From assembly GCA_964603985.1 (NCBI GenBank), contig CAZRXG010000026.1, positions 1-62,110 of the forward strand: a stretch of DNA of 62,110 nt, in the 5' to 3' direction. Of this stretch, positions 16,520-25,187 are shown in pieces. Source of the stretch: CAZRXG01 sp964603985 (GTDB lineage Bacteria; Chloroflexota; Anaerolineae; Aggregatilineales; UBA3940). Made by a program: the position numbers and the translations under genes. Within the stretch, counting starts at the first letter, position 1, and each line of letters opens with the position of its first letter. The notes beneath the pieces were generated by a model. It had not been told where the DNA came from. It did no database searches and worked only from the letters and a program-made list of their open reading frames with translations.

Positions 16520-17548
16520 CTACGGTCGGGGAGGCAGATCGCCTTCAAAGCTCCACTCAAGCCATACCAGCGCCGCAACGAAGGTGACCGCCAGAATGAC
16601 CAGCAGCGCGCGGGCCTGGAGGGAGGTTGCGTCGCGCAGCATGATGGCAAGCAGGCCCAACACGGCGGCGATCAGGTATAGCGTCATCACGGCCCGTGCC
16701 TGGGTTACCCCCAGAACGGCAACCAGGCGGTGAGATGTGTGGTCTTTGCCTGCCTGGTATACCGGCTTGCTGCGCCGGATGCGCGAGATCACGACCAGCG
16801 TGGCGTCAAAAATCGGCACGCCCAGGATCACGATCGGGATCATCCAGGTGACGCTCAGTGGGCGTCCGACGAACTTCAGCTTAATGCCAAGCACGGCCAG
16901 GACGAAGCCAAGCAGCATACTGCCCGCGTCGCCCATGAACAGGCTGGCCGGTTTGAAGTTGTAATACAGGAAACCAACGCTGGCCCCCAGTGTGGCCGCC
17001 GCCAGGCTGGCTACCAGCCCCAGTTCTTCGATGATGGCCATGGCGAAAAAGAACCCGCTGGCGACCATCGTGATCCCGGCAGCCAGCCCATCCATGTTGT
17101 CCAGGAAGTTGATAGCGTTGGTGATGCCAATGACCCATAGGAGAGTCAGTGCGACGTTCAAAATCTGGGACGGAAAGAGCGTGGCCTGGATCCCCGACCC
17201 GATCAGCACACCGGCTGCAATTGCCTGCCCGGCCATCTTGACCAGCGGGCGCATACCGTACCGGTCGTCCCACAGGCCGAACAGGGTCACGACCGTTGCC
17301 CCCCCAACAACCCCCGTTAACTCACGATAGGGGTGGAGATTGCTCATCGTCAGGGCGGCCACCATGCCGATATAGATCGCAACGCCGCCCAGCATGGGCA
17401 CCGGGGTCAGGTGAATTTTACGCTTTTCCGGGTTGTCGAAGAAGTTGATCGACTGTGCCAGCCTGCGGGCCAGCGGCGTGGCGACGAAGGAGATCAACCC
17501 GGAGGCGAGAATGATGGGGACAAATTGACTTATCATAAACCCGTTCAC
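16520..17548 (-). CDS. WecA/TagO-type UDP-HexNAc:polyprenol-P transferase
   Basis: A 342-residue membrane protein of the MraY/WecA/TagO family, which loads the first sugar phosphate on undecaprenyl phosphate. Diagnostic motifs are WDD (93-95), NFLDNMDGLAAG (147-158), GDAGS (206-210) and HTSHR (270-274); the last fits WecA/TagO, not MraY. About ten or eleven spans are expected. The GTG start at 17548 overlaps the stop of the GT4 gene as GTGA, so translation is coupled. It is the likely initiating enzyme for the glycan made by this cluster or for a teichoic-like polymer. Confidence 0.9.
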   Translation of the reverse strand: MNGFMISQFVPIILASGLISFVATPLARRLAQSINFFDNPEKRKIHLTPVPMLGGVAIYIGMVAALTMSNLHPYRELTGVVGGATVVTLFGLWDDRYGMRPLVKMAGQAIAAGVLIGSGIQATLFPSQILNVALTLLWVIGITNAINFLDNMDGLAAGITMVASGFFFAMAIIEELGLVASLAAATLGASVGFLYYNFKPASLFMGDAGSMLLGFVLAVLGIKLKFVGRPLSVTWMIPIVILGVPIFDATLVVISRIRRSKPVYQAGKDHTSHRLVAVLGVTQARAVMTLYLIAAVLGLLAIMLRDATSLQARALLVILAVTFVAALVWLEWSFEGDLPPRP

Positions 17549-18765
17549 TGACCCGTGGTACTGGTATCCTGGCCGGTGATGCTATCCTGAAAGGCTTTTT
17601 GAGCCAGCAACTCGAGATACAACCTGCGTATATCGGCGACCAGGCGCTCGGCGTCGTAACGCTCCAGTGCCCAGTCCTGCACTCTGGCCGTGTCAAGCGG
17701 TGGCCCGGTACGCAAGGCGGCGATGATGGTCTCGGCCAGGGCCTCCGGGTCGTCGGGCGGCACCAGCATCCCCAGTTCCCCACCCCGCAGCAGATCCGGC
17801 ACGCCGCCGACCGCCGTTGAGACAACCGGCACTCCGGCGGCCATCGCCTCGATGATCGACACCGGCGTTCCCTCGTTGCGCGAGGAGATGACCAGCATGT
17901 CGAGGTCCGCGTAAATAGCAGGCAGGTCGCGACGCCAGCCGGTAAAACGCACAACCCCGGACAGCCCCATCCGGGCCGTCAGAGCTTCAAGCTCCGCCTG
18001 CCGCTCCCCACCCCCGACGACCACAAAACGCGTCTTAGGTAAAGCCTCAACAACTCGTCGTGCCGCGGCCAGAAAAAGCTCATGGTTCTTGATCGGCACG
18101 AGCCGCCCGATGATACCGACAAGCGGCGTATCTGTCGAATAGCCCATCTCACGCCGGAAGTCGCCGCGTAAATCGTCCAGGCGGGTCAGCGCCAGCAGCT
18201 TGAGGCCGAGCGGCACGACCCGGATGCGTTCCGGTGGGGCGATGCCAAAGCCAGCCAGGTCGGCCTTCAGGCCCTCGCTGATCGTCAGGATGACGTCGGA
18301 GAGGCGGGCCGCCCGGCGCTCCAGTTGGATGAAGACCTGCGTCTTGAGCGGGCCAAAGTAGCCCCGAAAGACATGTCCGTGAAAGGTGTGGACGATGACC
18401 GGCACCCCACACAGGTAAGCGGCCAGCCGCCCCAGAAACCCGGCTTTGGCCGTATGTGTGTGCACGACGTGGGGGCGCTCCCGGCGCATCAGGCGTACCA
18501 GGGCGGTCAGCGCCCTGAGATCGGCCAGGGGTGAGATTTCCCGCTGCAAGGCCGGGATGATGACCGGCTCAATTCCCAGTTCGCGGGCCAGGTAGGTCAT
18601 GTCCCCTTCCGCCTCGCCGACGACGCCCGTCACCAGCATGCTGTGGAAGTCCGCATCGTTCAGCCCCATCGTCAGCAAGGACGCGTGAATCGCCGGGCCG
18701 CCGATGTTCAGGCGGGCGATAACCCGCATCACGCGGATCGGGCCGTCAATCGGGGTGGTGCTCAT
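17545..18765 (-). CDS. GT4 family glycosyltransferase
   Basis: A 406-residue GT-B enzyme. The N-terminal domain has LNIGGPAIHASLL and the HTHTAKAGFLGRLAA acceptor-side motif; the C-terminal donor domain has GIIGRLVPIKNHELFLAAA and the E-x7-E signature in RNEGTPVSIIEAMAAGVPV. Such enzymes are cytoplasmic, retaining and use nucleotide-sugar donors. The HTHTAKAGFLGR word is frequent in enzymes that extend a lipid-linked HexNAc, which suits its place between the epimerase and the WecA-type gene. It overlaps both neighbours by four bases. Confidence 0.88.
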   Translation of the reverse strand: MSTTPIDGPIRVMRVIARLNIGGPAIHASLLTMGLNDADFHSMLVTGVVGEAEGDMTYLARELGIEPVIIPALQREISPLADLRALTALVRLMRRERPHVVHTHTAKAGFLGRLAAYLCGVPVIVHTFHGHVFRGYFGPLKTQVFIQLERRAARLSDVILTISEGLKADLAGFGIAPPERIRVVPLGLKLLALTRLDDLRGDFRREMGYSTDTPLVGIIGRLVPIKNHELFLAAARRVVEALPKTRFVVVGGGERQAELEALTARMGLSGVVRFTGWRRDLPAIYADLDMLVISSRNEGTPVSIIEAMAAGVPVVSTAVGGVPDLLRGGELGMLVPPDDPEALAETIIAALRTGPPLDTARVQDWALERYDAERLVADIRRLYLELLAQKAFQDSITGQDTSTTGQ

Positions 18766-19706
18766 ACTCTCTGGCGGTACCAGTCGGTGGTCAGGCGCAG
18801 CCCGCCGAGCAGGGAAACCTCGGGGCGGTAGTCCAACAGCCGCTCCGCCTTGCCGACATCGGCGAGCGAGTGCTTGATGTCGCCGGGGCGGGGATCGGCG
18901 TAGATGGGCGGCGTGTCACACCCGATGATCTCGTGCAGCATCTCCAACAGCGTGTTGAGCGAGGTCTGCCCACCCGCCGCCAGGTTGACGGCCTGACCGG
19001 CAGCCAGGTCGGCGGGTGCGTGCGTGGCCAGCAGGTTCCCGGCGACGACGTTGCCCACATAGGTGAAGTCCCGCGTCTGTTCGCCATCGCCGTAAACCGT
19101 CGGCGGTTCACCCTGCAAAAGCGCGGTGATGAAGCGGGGGATCACCGCCGCGTACATGCTCTCCAGGTCCTGGCGGGGACCGAATACGTTGAAATAGCGC
19201 AGCGCGACCGTCTCCAGGCCGTAGACCTGGTAAAACACGCGGCAGTAATGTTCCCCGGCCAACTTGGCGACGCCGTAAGGCGAGATCGGCTGTGAGTTCA
19301 TCGTCTCGACCTTGGGTGCGTCAGGGGCCTGATCGCCGTAAACTGCCGACGAAGAGGCATACACCACGCGGCGCACACCGGCATCCCGCGCGGCAACCAG
19401 CACGTTCAGCGTGCCGTTAACGTTGGCCTGGTTCGAGCCGAGCGGGTCTTCCACGGACTTTGGCACGGAGGGTATAGCTCCCTGGTGGAGAACAACGTCG
19501 ATGTTCTGCGTGGCCTTCCGCACGTCCGAAAGTACGGTCAGGTCGCCCTCGATCAGGTCGATCTGACCGGTGAAATCGTTCAGGTTTTCGCGCTTGCCGG
19601 TCGAGAAGTTGTCGAGCACACGCACCGCGTGGCCCCCGTCAAGCAACGCCTCAACCAGATTTGAACCGATGAACCCGGCCCCGCCGGTCACAAGGTAGTT
19701 AGTCAC
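18762..19706 (-). CDS. NAD-dependent UDP-sugar 4-epimerase (GalE/WbpP-like)
   Basis: A 314-residue extended SDR protein. The Rossmann motif is TGGAGFIGS (7-15), the active-site pair is Tyr144 and Lys148 in SPYGVAKLAGEHY, and Ser in YASSSAVYG precedes them. The FNVFGPRQD and DGEQTRDFTYVGNV stretches match UDP-glucose or UDP-GlcNAc 4-epimerases of the WbpP type. It would supply Gal or GalNAc-type sugars for the cluster. The stop overlaps the start of the following GT4 gene as ATGA; the gene starts 27 bases after asparagine synthetase-like gene 1. Confidence 0.87.
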   Translation of the reverse strand: MTNYLVTGGAGFIGSNLVEALLDGGHAVRVLDNFSTGKRENLNDFTGQIDLIEGDLTVLSDVRKATQNIDVVLHQGAIPSVPKSVEDPLGSNQANVNGTLNVLVAARDAGVRRVVYASSSAVYGDQAPDAPKVETMNSQPISPYGVAKLAGEHYCRVFYQVYGLETVALRYFNVFGPRQDLESMYAAVIPRFITALLQGEPPTVYGDGEQTRDFTYVGNVVAGNLLATHAPADLAAGQAVNLAAGGQTSLNTLLEMLHEIIGCDTPPIYADPRPGDIKHSLADVGKAERLLDYRPEVSLLGGLRLTTDWYRQRV

Positions 19707-19733
19707 AGAAACCTCACCACTCCAGGATACAGA

Positions 19734-21668
19734 TCAATCGAAATAACGCCGCATCCACAGTTCAAACGTCAACAGCGTCCACAGGGCGTGGCCCAGATCC
19801 CGCTGGCCGCTCGTATGAGCCTCGACCATCGCCCGGACGGCATCCACGTCGAAGATGCCGCGCCCGGCAGCCCGCTTGCCCAGCAGGGTATCCCGTGCGT
19901 AATCCGCCAGCTCGCCCCGGAACCATGCCCCAACCGGCACGCCGAAGCCGTGTTTCTTGCGGTCGATGATCCGGTCGGGCAGCAGCCCGCGAAAGGCCCG
20001 CTTCAGGATGTACTTGGAAGTACCCCGCCGCAGCTTGAGGTAAACCGGGATCTCGGCGACAAATTGCAGCAGGTGGTGGTCGAGGAAAGGCGACCGTGCC
20101 TCCAGCGAGGCGGCCATGCTGCAACGATCCGACTTGACGAGCAGGTCGTCCGGCAGGTAGGTGCGCAGATTCAGGTCGAGCAGCCGGGCGACGACAGCCG
20201 GGCCCCCGGCATCCTCGTGCCCGGCCAGGAGCGAAGCGTAATGCTCCTGCACGGTTTGCTCCCCTTGCCCACCCAGCAGGGCGGTCACCCAGGCAGCGGG
20301 CGTATAGCGCACCCAGCTCAGGTAGCGCTCGGAGAGCGGCAACTGCGCGGTTCGCACGAAGCGGCCCGCGCGCCGGGCGATCCCCCGGTAGGTCGTCGAT
20401 TCAGGCAGGCGGTCCACGACGCCGCCGATGGCCTGTTGCGCCGTGTCCGGCAGCCGGTCATAGACGCGGGCCAGGCGCGCTGCGCGGAAGCGGTCATACC
20501 CGGCGAACAGTTCGTCGCCTCCGTCGCCTGTCAGGGCCACGGTGACGTGCTCGCGGGCCAGCTTGCTGACCAGGTACGTGGGAACAGCCGACGAGTCGCC
20601 AAACGGCTGGTCGTGATACCAAACCAGTTCCTCGACCAGGTTGAGCACCTCCGGCTCGACGATGAACTCGTGGTGCTCGGTGACGAAGTGCGCGGCCACT
20701 CGCCGGGCGTGGCGGGTCTCGTCGAAGGATGGCTCGTTGGCAAAGCCAATTGCAAAGGTCTTCACCGCGCGGTCGCTTTCCTGCGCCATCAGGGCCACGA
20801 TGGCCGCCGAGTCAAGCCCGCCGGAGAGAAAGGCTCCCAGCGGCACGTCGGAGATCATGCGCACGCGCACGGCCCAGCGCAGGTGCATCAGCAGGTCGGT
20901 GACGATGTTGTCCTCGCTGCGAGGATCGGGGTCGCTGACGGGAAAAGGCGGCTCCCAGTAAGCCCTCAACTCAACCTGTGGAGGCGCTCCCTCCTTCGCC
21001 ATGTCGACGACGAGCATATGTCCGGGCGGCAGAACCCGCACATCTTCAAAGAGAGTGTGCGGCGTGGGTGGGTATCCATACGCCAGGTAGTGCGGGATGA
21101 CGCGCTCGTTCAGACGCGGCGAGACGGCGGGATGCTCAAGCAGCGCCTTGATCTCGGAGGCGAACACCAGCCACTCGCCGTTCAAGACGTAGTAAAGCGG
21201 CTTCTGGCCGAGCCGATCACGCACCAAGACCAGCCGCTGGCGGGTCACGTCCCAGATCGCCAGCGCAAACATGCCCCGAAACGGCTTGATGAAGTTGTCC
21301 ATCCCGAACTGGATGTATGAGCGCAGCAAGGTCTCGGTATCCGTCGCCGAGCTGAAGATATGGTGCATGGCCCGCAGTACGGCCCGCACCTCGGCGAAGT
21401 TGTAGACCTCGCCGTTGTGGACGATCCAGGCGTCGGACGAGACAGAGGGATAGTCTGCCGAGGGTGCGTGTGTGGCGTGCATTGGCTGGTGACCGGCCTC
21501 GCTCAGGTCGATCACCGCCAGCCGGGTATTGCCCAGGCCGCACGGTCCGTCAACGGCGTAGCCCGAATCGTCCGGCCCACGATGCCCAAGCACCCTGACC
21601 ATGCGGGCCAGCACCTCTTCTTCGGGGTGCTGTCCTTTAAGGGCCAGCATACCGCAGATCCCGCACAT
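19734..21668 (-). CDS. asnB: AsnB-type glutamine amidotransferase (copy 1)
   Basis: A 644-residue asparagine synthetase family enzyme. Cys2 is the glutaminase nucleophile (MCGICGML), followed by GHRGPDDSG and the NGEVYNFAE segment; the synthetase half has the PP-loop SGGLDSAA. In polysaccharide loci such proteins usually amidate a sugar acid or another acceptor, not free aspartate, so the product may be a modified glycan. Its ATG shares the last A of the GT4 stop (TAATG), a coupled start. A second, clearly different copy lies at 31889-33775. Confidence 0.88.
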   Translation of the reverse strand: MCGICGMLALKGQHPEEEVLARMVRVLGHRGPDDSGYAVDGPCGLGNTRLAVIDLSEAGHQPMHATHAPSADYPSVSSDAWIVHNGEVYNFAEVRAVLRAMHHIFSSATDTETLLRSYIQFGMDNFIKPFRGMFALAIWDVTRQRLVLVRDRLGQKPLYYVLNGEWLVFASEIKALLEHPAVSPRLNERVIPHYLAYGYPPTPHTLFEDVRVLPPGHMLVVDMAKEGAPPQVELRAYWEPPFPVSDPDPRSEDNIVTDLLMHLRWAVRVRMISDVPLGAFLSGGLDSAAIVALMAQESDRAVKTFAIGFANEPSFDETRHARRVAAHFVTEHHEFIVEPEVLNLVEELVWYHDQPFGDSSAVPTYLVSKLAREHVTVALTGDGGDELFAGYDRFRAARLARVYDRLPDTAQQAIGGVVDRLPESTTYRGIARRAGRFVRTAQLPLSERYLSWVRYTPAAWVTALLGGQGEQTVQEHYASLLAGHEDAGGPAVVARLLDLNLRTYLPDDLLVKSDRCSMAASLEARSPFLDHHLLQFVAEIPVYLKLRRGTSKYILKRAFRGLLPDRIIDRKKHGFGVPVGAWFRGELADYARDTLLGKRAAGRGIFDVDAVRAMVEAHTSGQRDLGHALWTLLTFELWMRRYFD

Positions 21669-22801
21669 TAATGTGTCACCCTCGTTGATGTGTCCATCAC
21701 GTCTCGATAAACGTCCAGTGTAGCCTGTACCATCTTCTCGACCGAAAAGACGGTGACCAGACGCTCGTAGCCCGCCCGCCCGAAGGCGCGTGCCGTCTCC
21801 GGGTCGGCGAACAGGTCGTTGATCGCACCGGCCAGCGCCGCCGGGTCTTCAGGCGGGACGTGCAGACCGGTCTCGCCATCGACCACGATCTCCGGCAGGG
21901 CGCTGGTTTGGCTGACGATCAGCGGGCACGCATGGCCCATCGCCTCCAGCGTGACCAGCCCGAAGCCCTCCCAGCGGGAAGGCACCGCGATCAGGTCACA
22001 GGCGGGCATCAGGTCCCGCGCCCCCTCAACCCAGCCGGTGAAGGTCACGACCTCGCCCAGTCCCAGCTTGCGAGCTTGCTGCTCCAGGGCGGGCCGCTGC
22101 GGGCCGTCGCCCACGACCACCAGCCGGGCGGTGGGGTGCTGACGATGCACACGAGAAAAAGCATCCAGCAGCACGTCGACGCCCTTCTGGCGCACCAGCC
22201 GCCCGAAGAACCCCACCAGCGGCCCGTCGCCCGCGTATCCCAGTCTGGCGCGGGCCTTCGAGCGGGCCTCCGGGTCAGAGGGCGGGGCCTCAAGTCCGTA
22301 GTGCACCGTCACGATCCTGGCAGGATCTACCCCCTCAACCCGGTCTACAAAGCGCGCCAGCGCGTGAGAAATGGTAATGACACGCGCGGCGTGGCGCATC
22401 GCCCGGCGGTTGAGCCACTTTATGACGGGATTATAGCGGAAAGCGTCGTTGTTGTGGCGCGACGACACGGCGTAGGGCACCCCGGCCCGTGCAGCCGCGC
22501 CCAGGCCGTACAGGTCGGCGTGGATCAGGTGCGTGTGCACCAGGTCGGGCCGCAGGGCGCGGAAGCGGCGGGTGAGGTGGCCGGGCAGCCGGGGATCGAC
22601 GTGGCCGCCGATCGCGATCACCTCCACCTCGACGCCGCGCTCCCGGAGCGCACGGCAGAAAGGCTCAACCGGGTGGCGGGGGTCCTCCAGGACGATCAGG
22701 CGACCCTCGACGCCGTGCCGGGCCAGGCCGGGCAGCAATCGCAGCAGGTGCCCCTCCGAACCGGCCAGCCCCGTCACCTTGCTCAGGTGGATCACCCGCA
22801 T
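21668..22801 (-). CDS. GT4 family glycosyltransferase
   Basis: A 377-residue GT-B enzyme with HLSKVTGLAGSEGHLLRLLPGL at the N-terminus, the HTHLIHADLYG motif and a donor domain with GFFGRLVRQKGVDVLLDAF and SRWEGFGLVTLEAMGHACP (E-x7-E). I start it at the ATG at 22801 where homology-like sequence begins; the frame is open upstream but reads as low-complexity sequence across the DUF2304 gene. It overlaps asnB by one base. Donor and linkage cannot be told. Confidence 0.87.
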   Translation of the reverse strand: MRVIHLSKVTGLAGSEGHLLRLLPGLARHGVEGRLIVLEDPRHPVEPFCRALRERGVEVEVIAIGGHVDPRLPGHLTRRFRALRPDLVHTHLIHADLYGLGAAARAGVPYAVSSRHNNDAFRYNPVIKWLNRRAMRHAARVITISHALARFVDRVEGVDPARIVTVHYGLEAPPSDPEARSKARARLGYAGDGPLVGFFGRLVRQKGVDVLLDAFSRVHRQHPTARLVVVGDGPQRPALEQQARKLGLGEVVTFTGWVEGARDLMPACDLIAVPSRWEGFGLVTLEAMGHACPLIVSQTSALPEIVVDGETGLHVPPEDPAALAGAINDLFADPETARAFGRAGYERLVTVFSVEKMVQATLDVYRDVMDTSTRVTH

Positions 22802-22835
22802 CAGGCCCACTCCGCCCCGCCGACTGCGCCGTCTC

Positions 22836-23219
22836 TCAACTTTGCTCCCGCGTTTCCAGCTTGCGTTCCAGTTCGCGCAGCCGCGAGCCGAGCAGGGCGA
22901 TGTGCTGGGCCGCCTGCTTGTTTTCCCTGGCGAGTCTGGTGATGACCGAGGAGAACTGGAGCAAGACCAGCAGCACCATCCCAAAGCCGACCACGAACAG
23001 CGCCGTCGGGGGGTAGAAGATGCCCATCAGCCTGGCGATGCCATCCAGCAGGCTGTTGCGGAACAGCGACAGAATGACCAGTACGCCGAAGGTTCCAAGC
23101 CACAAGAGCGAGTAATCTTCGCGCAGGAGGCGGCGGCGCACCATCTCCAACACGGCCACGAAGAAGAGCAGCGGGGCGACGATCATGATCACTTCAGAAC
23201 GTGCGACTTCCTCAAACAT
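22836..23219 (-). CDS. DUF2304 small membrane protein
   Basis: A 127-residue protein with three hydrophobic segments (about 10-28, 36-52, 62-85) and a charged C-terminal coiled-coil-like helix (LARENKQAAQHIALLGSRLRELERKLE). This layout and its place next to a GT2 enzyme are typical of DUF2304 proteins, which accompany polyprenyl-phosphate sugar synthases. The ATG at 23219 has GGGGAGG six bases upstream and overlaps the GT2 stop by eight bases, so the two are probably translated together and may form a complex. Confidence 0.8.
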   Translation of the reverse strand: MFEEVARSEVIMIVAPLLFFVAVLEMVRRRLLREDYSLLWLGTFGVLVILSLFRNSLLDGIARLMGIFYPPTALFVVGFGMVLLVLLQFSSVITRLARENKQAAQHIALLGSRLRELERKLETREQS

Positions 23220-23994
23220 GGTGAACCTCCCCGGCGACGCGTGGTTGCTGCCGCAGTAAGCCAAGCAAGATTGCCATGATGACCTTAACCATGTAATACC
23301 CGGAGCGCAGCGGTGTGATGGATGACTGCCCGCCGTAGCGCGGGTTCATCGTCACCGGGATTTCGCGCATCCTCAGCCCGGCGCGTTTGAGCGTCACGAC
23401 GGCCTCCGGCTCTGGATAGTCGAAGGGATAATCGGAGGCGCAGAAGAAGATCGCCCGCCGGTTGAGCGCCCGGAAGCCGGAGGTTGGATCGGTAGCACGC
23501 TGCCCGATGATGACCGAGATCAGCGTGGACAGGATGACGATCCCCAGGCGGCGTAGCCCGGGCGTGATGTAGCCCCGGTTCTCGATGTAGCGCGAGCCGA
23601 TCACGATATCGGCGTCCGTCGTCTGCAAAACCTCGACCAATTTGGGGATCTCGGTGGGATCGTGCTGCCCGTCACCGTCGACCTGCACGGCGATGTCGTA
23701 GCCCCGGTCACGCGCGTACATGAAGCCGGTCTGCATGGCCGAGCCAATGCCGAGGTTGTAGGGCAGGCAGAGCACCGTTGCACCGTAGCCCTCGCCGACC
23801 TCCGGGGTGGCATCGGTCGAGCCATCGTCGATGACGACCACCACCGCCGCAGGCATGGCTTCCCTGACCTGCCGGATCACCCGTCCCAGGCTGTCCTCTT
23901 CATTGTAAGCCGGGATGATCACCAGGACGCGCGGCTCAGGTGCAGGCCCCTCCTGAAACGTGTGTGTCTGGGTCGTCGCCGTCCGTCGAGACAT
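23212..23994 (-). CDS. GT2 enzyme, dolichyl-phosphate-mannose-synthase-like
   Basis: A 260-residue GT-A protein. VIIPAYNEEDSLGRVI, VVIDDGSTDATPE, the metal-binding VQVDGDGQHDP and the GSRYIENRG loop match DPM1/polyprenyl-phosphate glycosyltransferases. It would make a polyprenyl-phosphate sugar, the donor needed by the GT-C membrane enzymes of this cluster. Start is either the ATG at 23994, which overlaps the previous stop as TGATG, or the GTG one codon upstream. The C-terminus has one or two weakly hydrophobic helices for membrane contact. Confidence 0.87.
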   Translation of the reverse strand: MSRRTATTQTHTFQEGPAPEPRVLVIIPAYNEEDSLGRVIRQVREAMPAAVVVVIDDGSTDATPEVGEGYGATVLCLPYNLGIGSAMQTGFMYARDRGYDIAVQVDGDGQHDPTEIPKLVEVLQTTDADIVIGSRYIENRGYITPGLRRLGIVILSTLISVIIGQRATDPTSGFRALNRRAIFFCASDYPFDYPEPEAVVTLKRAGLRMREIPVTMNPRYGGQSSITPLRSGYYMVKVIMAILLGLLRQQPRVAGEVHHV

Positions 23995-25187
23995 CACGCT
24001 GCCCTCTCAGCCAGACGCGCCGCCAGCGCCGCCGATACGGCCTCAAAGCGGCGATCCCAGGTGTGCTGCTGCGCCTCGGCCATGCGCCGGTCGGCCAGAC
24101 CATCCGGCGCGGTGACCGCCTGCTCGACCAGCGCCACGAACTCGTCCGCGTCGCGGGCGATTGCGATCAACCCCTCGAACCGGCGCGCCTCCGGCATATC
24201 GACCGAGACGACCGGCTTGCCGGTGGCGATGTACTCGTAGAGCTTGAGCGGACTGCAATGCTCTGCCACGCCGTCCAGGATGTACGGGTTGACGCACACG
24301 TCGAAGGCTCTGACGTAGCGCGGCACGTCGGCGTAAGACACGCGCCCGGTCATGACGACGTTGGGCAGCCCCTGGAGCGGACTCAGGTCGGCCAGCAGCG
24401 CCGGTGGCCCGACCAGCGCCACCGTCCAGCCGGGATGCTCCCTGGCGATGCGGGCCAGCAGGGGCGTGTCTATCCAGTAGTTGATCCCGCCCAGGTAGCC
24501 GATCACGGGGTGTGGGAGGTCGGCCAGCGCGTCGGCGACCGGCGTCGCGGGGTCGGCGGCCTGGGCAAAGTGCCCGGCATCGACGCCGTTGGGAACCAGC
24601 ACTGCGTGCCGCGCCCCTTCGCGCTTCGACTTGTAGAGCGCCGGGTGGGTCACGACCAGCAAATCCACCACCTCGATCAGACGCCGCTCAAGCCGCCCGA
24701 TGACCTTCGGGCTGACTAACCCCTTGCTGGCCGTGAAATCGTCGACGCACTCGTAAACTGCTGCCCGCTCGCCCAGCCTCCCGACGAAATCCGCCGAGTG
24801 CGGCGTGTACGTCCACAGGATGGGCGCGTCGAAGCCGAGGCGTCGCATCTGCGCCCGCAGGATGGGCAGCAGGAGGAGGTTGTTAGCCCGGTTGATCGGC
24901 TCCCACATCTGGAAGAACGGCAGGACGACCGGCAGCGTGAACACCCACAGGCGCGGCGCGACCTCGCGCGGGCCGCGCAGCCAGCGCCAGGCCCGGCTGA
25001 ACTGGTTCCCGATGTCGGCCAGCCAGCCCGCCCAGTGCATCTGCTGCTCGACATACAGGACGCGGTTCCCGCCTTCCGCGAAGCGGCGCGCGAAGCGGTG
25101 CTTGCGCGTGGGCAGCGCGTCCCAGTCCTGCGTGGACAGAATCACGAAGTCCAGGCCGGTGATGGAAGCCGGGGGCCGGGAGGTCAT
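23994..25187 (-). CDS. GT-B glycosyltransferase (GT4-like, divergent)
   Basis: A 397-residue protein. The N-terminal half (DFVILSTQDWDALPTRKHRF, VLYVEQQMHW) and the conserved YECVDDFTA and WTYTPHSADFVG words resemble the TuaH/GumK-like glycosyltransferases of exopolysaccharide loci. The donor half has GYLGGINYWIDTPLLARIA and SPLKLYEYIATGKPVVS. The ATG at 25187 overlaps the stop of the previous gene as ATGA. An in-frame ATG 14 codons upstream is less likely. Confidence 0.82.
   Translation of the reverse strand: MTSRPPASITGLDFVILSTQDWDALPTRKHRFARRFAEGGNRVLYVEQQMHWAGWLADIGNQFSRAWRWLRGPREVAPRLWVFTLPVVLPFFQMWEPINRANNLLLLPILRAQMRRLGFDAPILWTYTPHSADFVGRLGERAAVYECVDDFTASKGLVSPKVIGRLERRLIEVVDLLVVTHPALYKSKREGARHAVLVPNGVDAGHFAQAADPATPVADALADLPHPVIGYLGGINYWIDTPLLARIAREHPGWTVALVGPPALLADLSPLQGLPNVVMTGRVSYADVPRYVRAFDVCVNPYILDGVAEHCSPLKLYEYIATGKPVVSVDMPEARRFEGLIAIARDADEFVALVEQAVTAPDGLADRRMAEAQQHTWDRRFEAVSAALAARLAERAA

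Noticed and set aside
19788..21320. 510-codon plus-strand frame opposite asparagine synthetase-like gene 1
   Set aside because: Shadow frame; the minus-strand gene has complete catalytic motifs.
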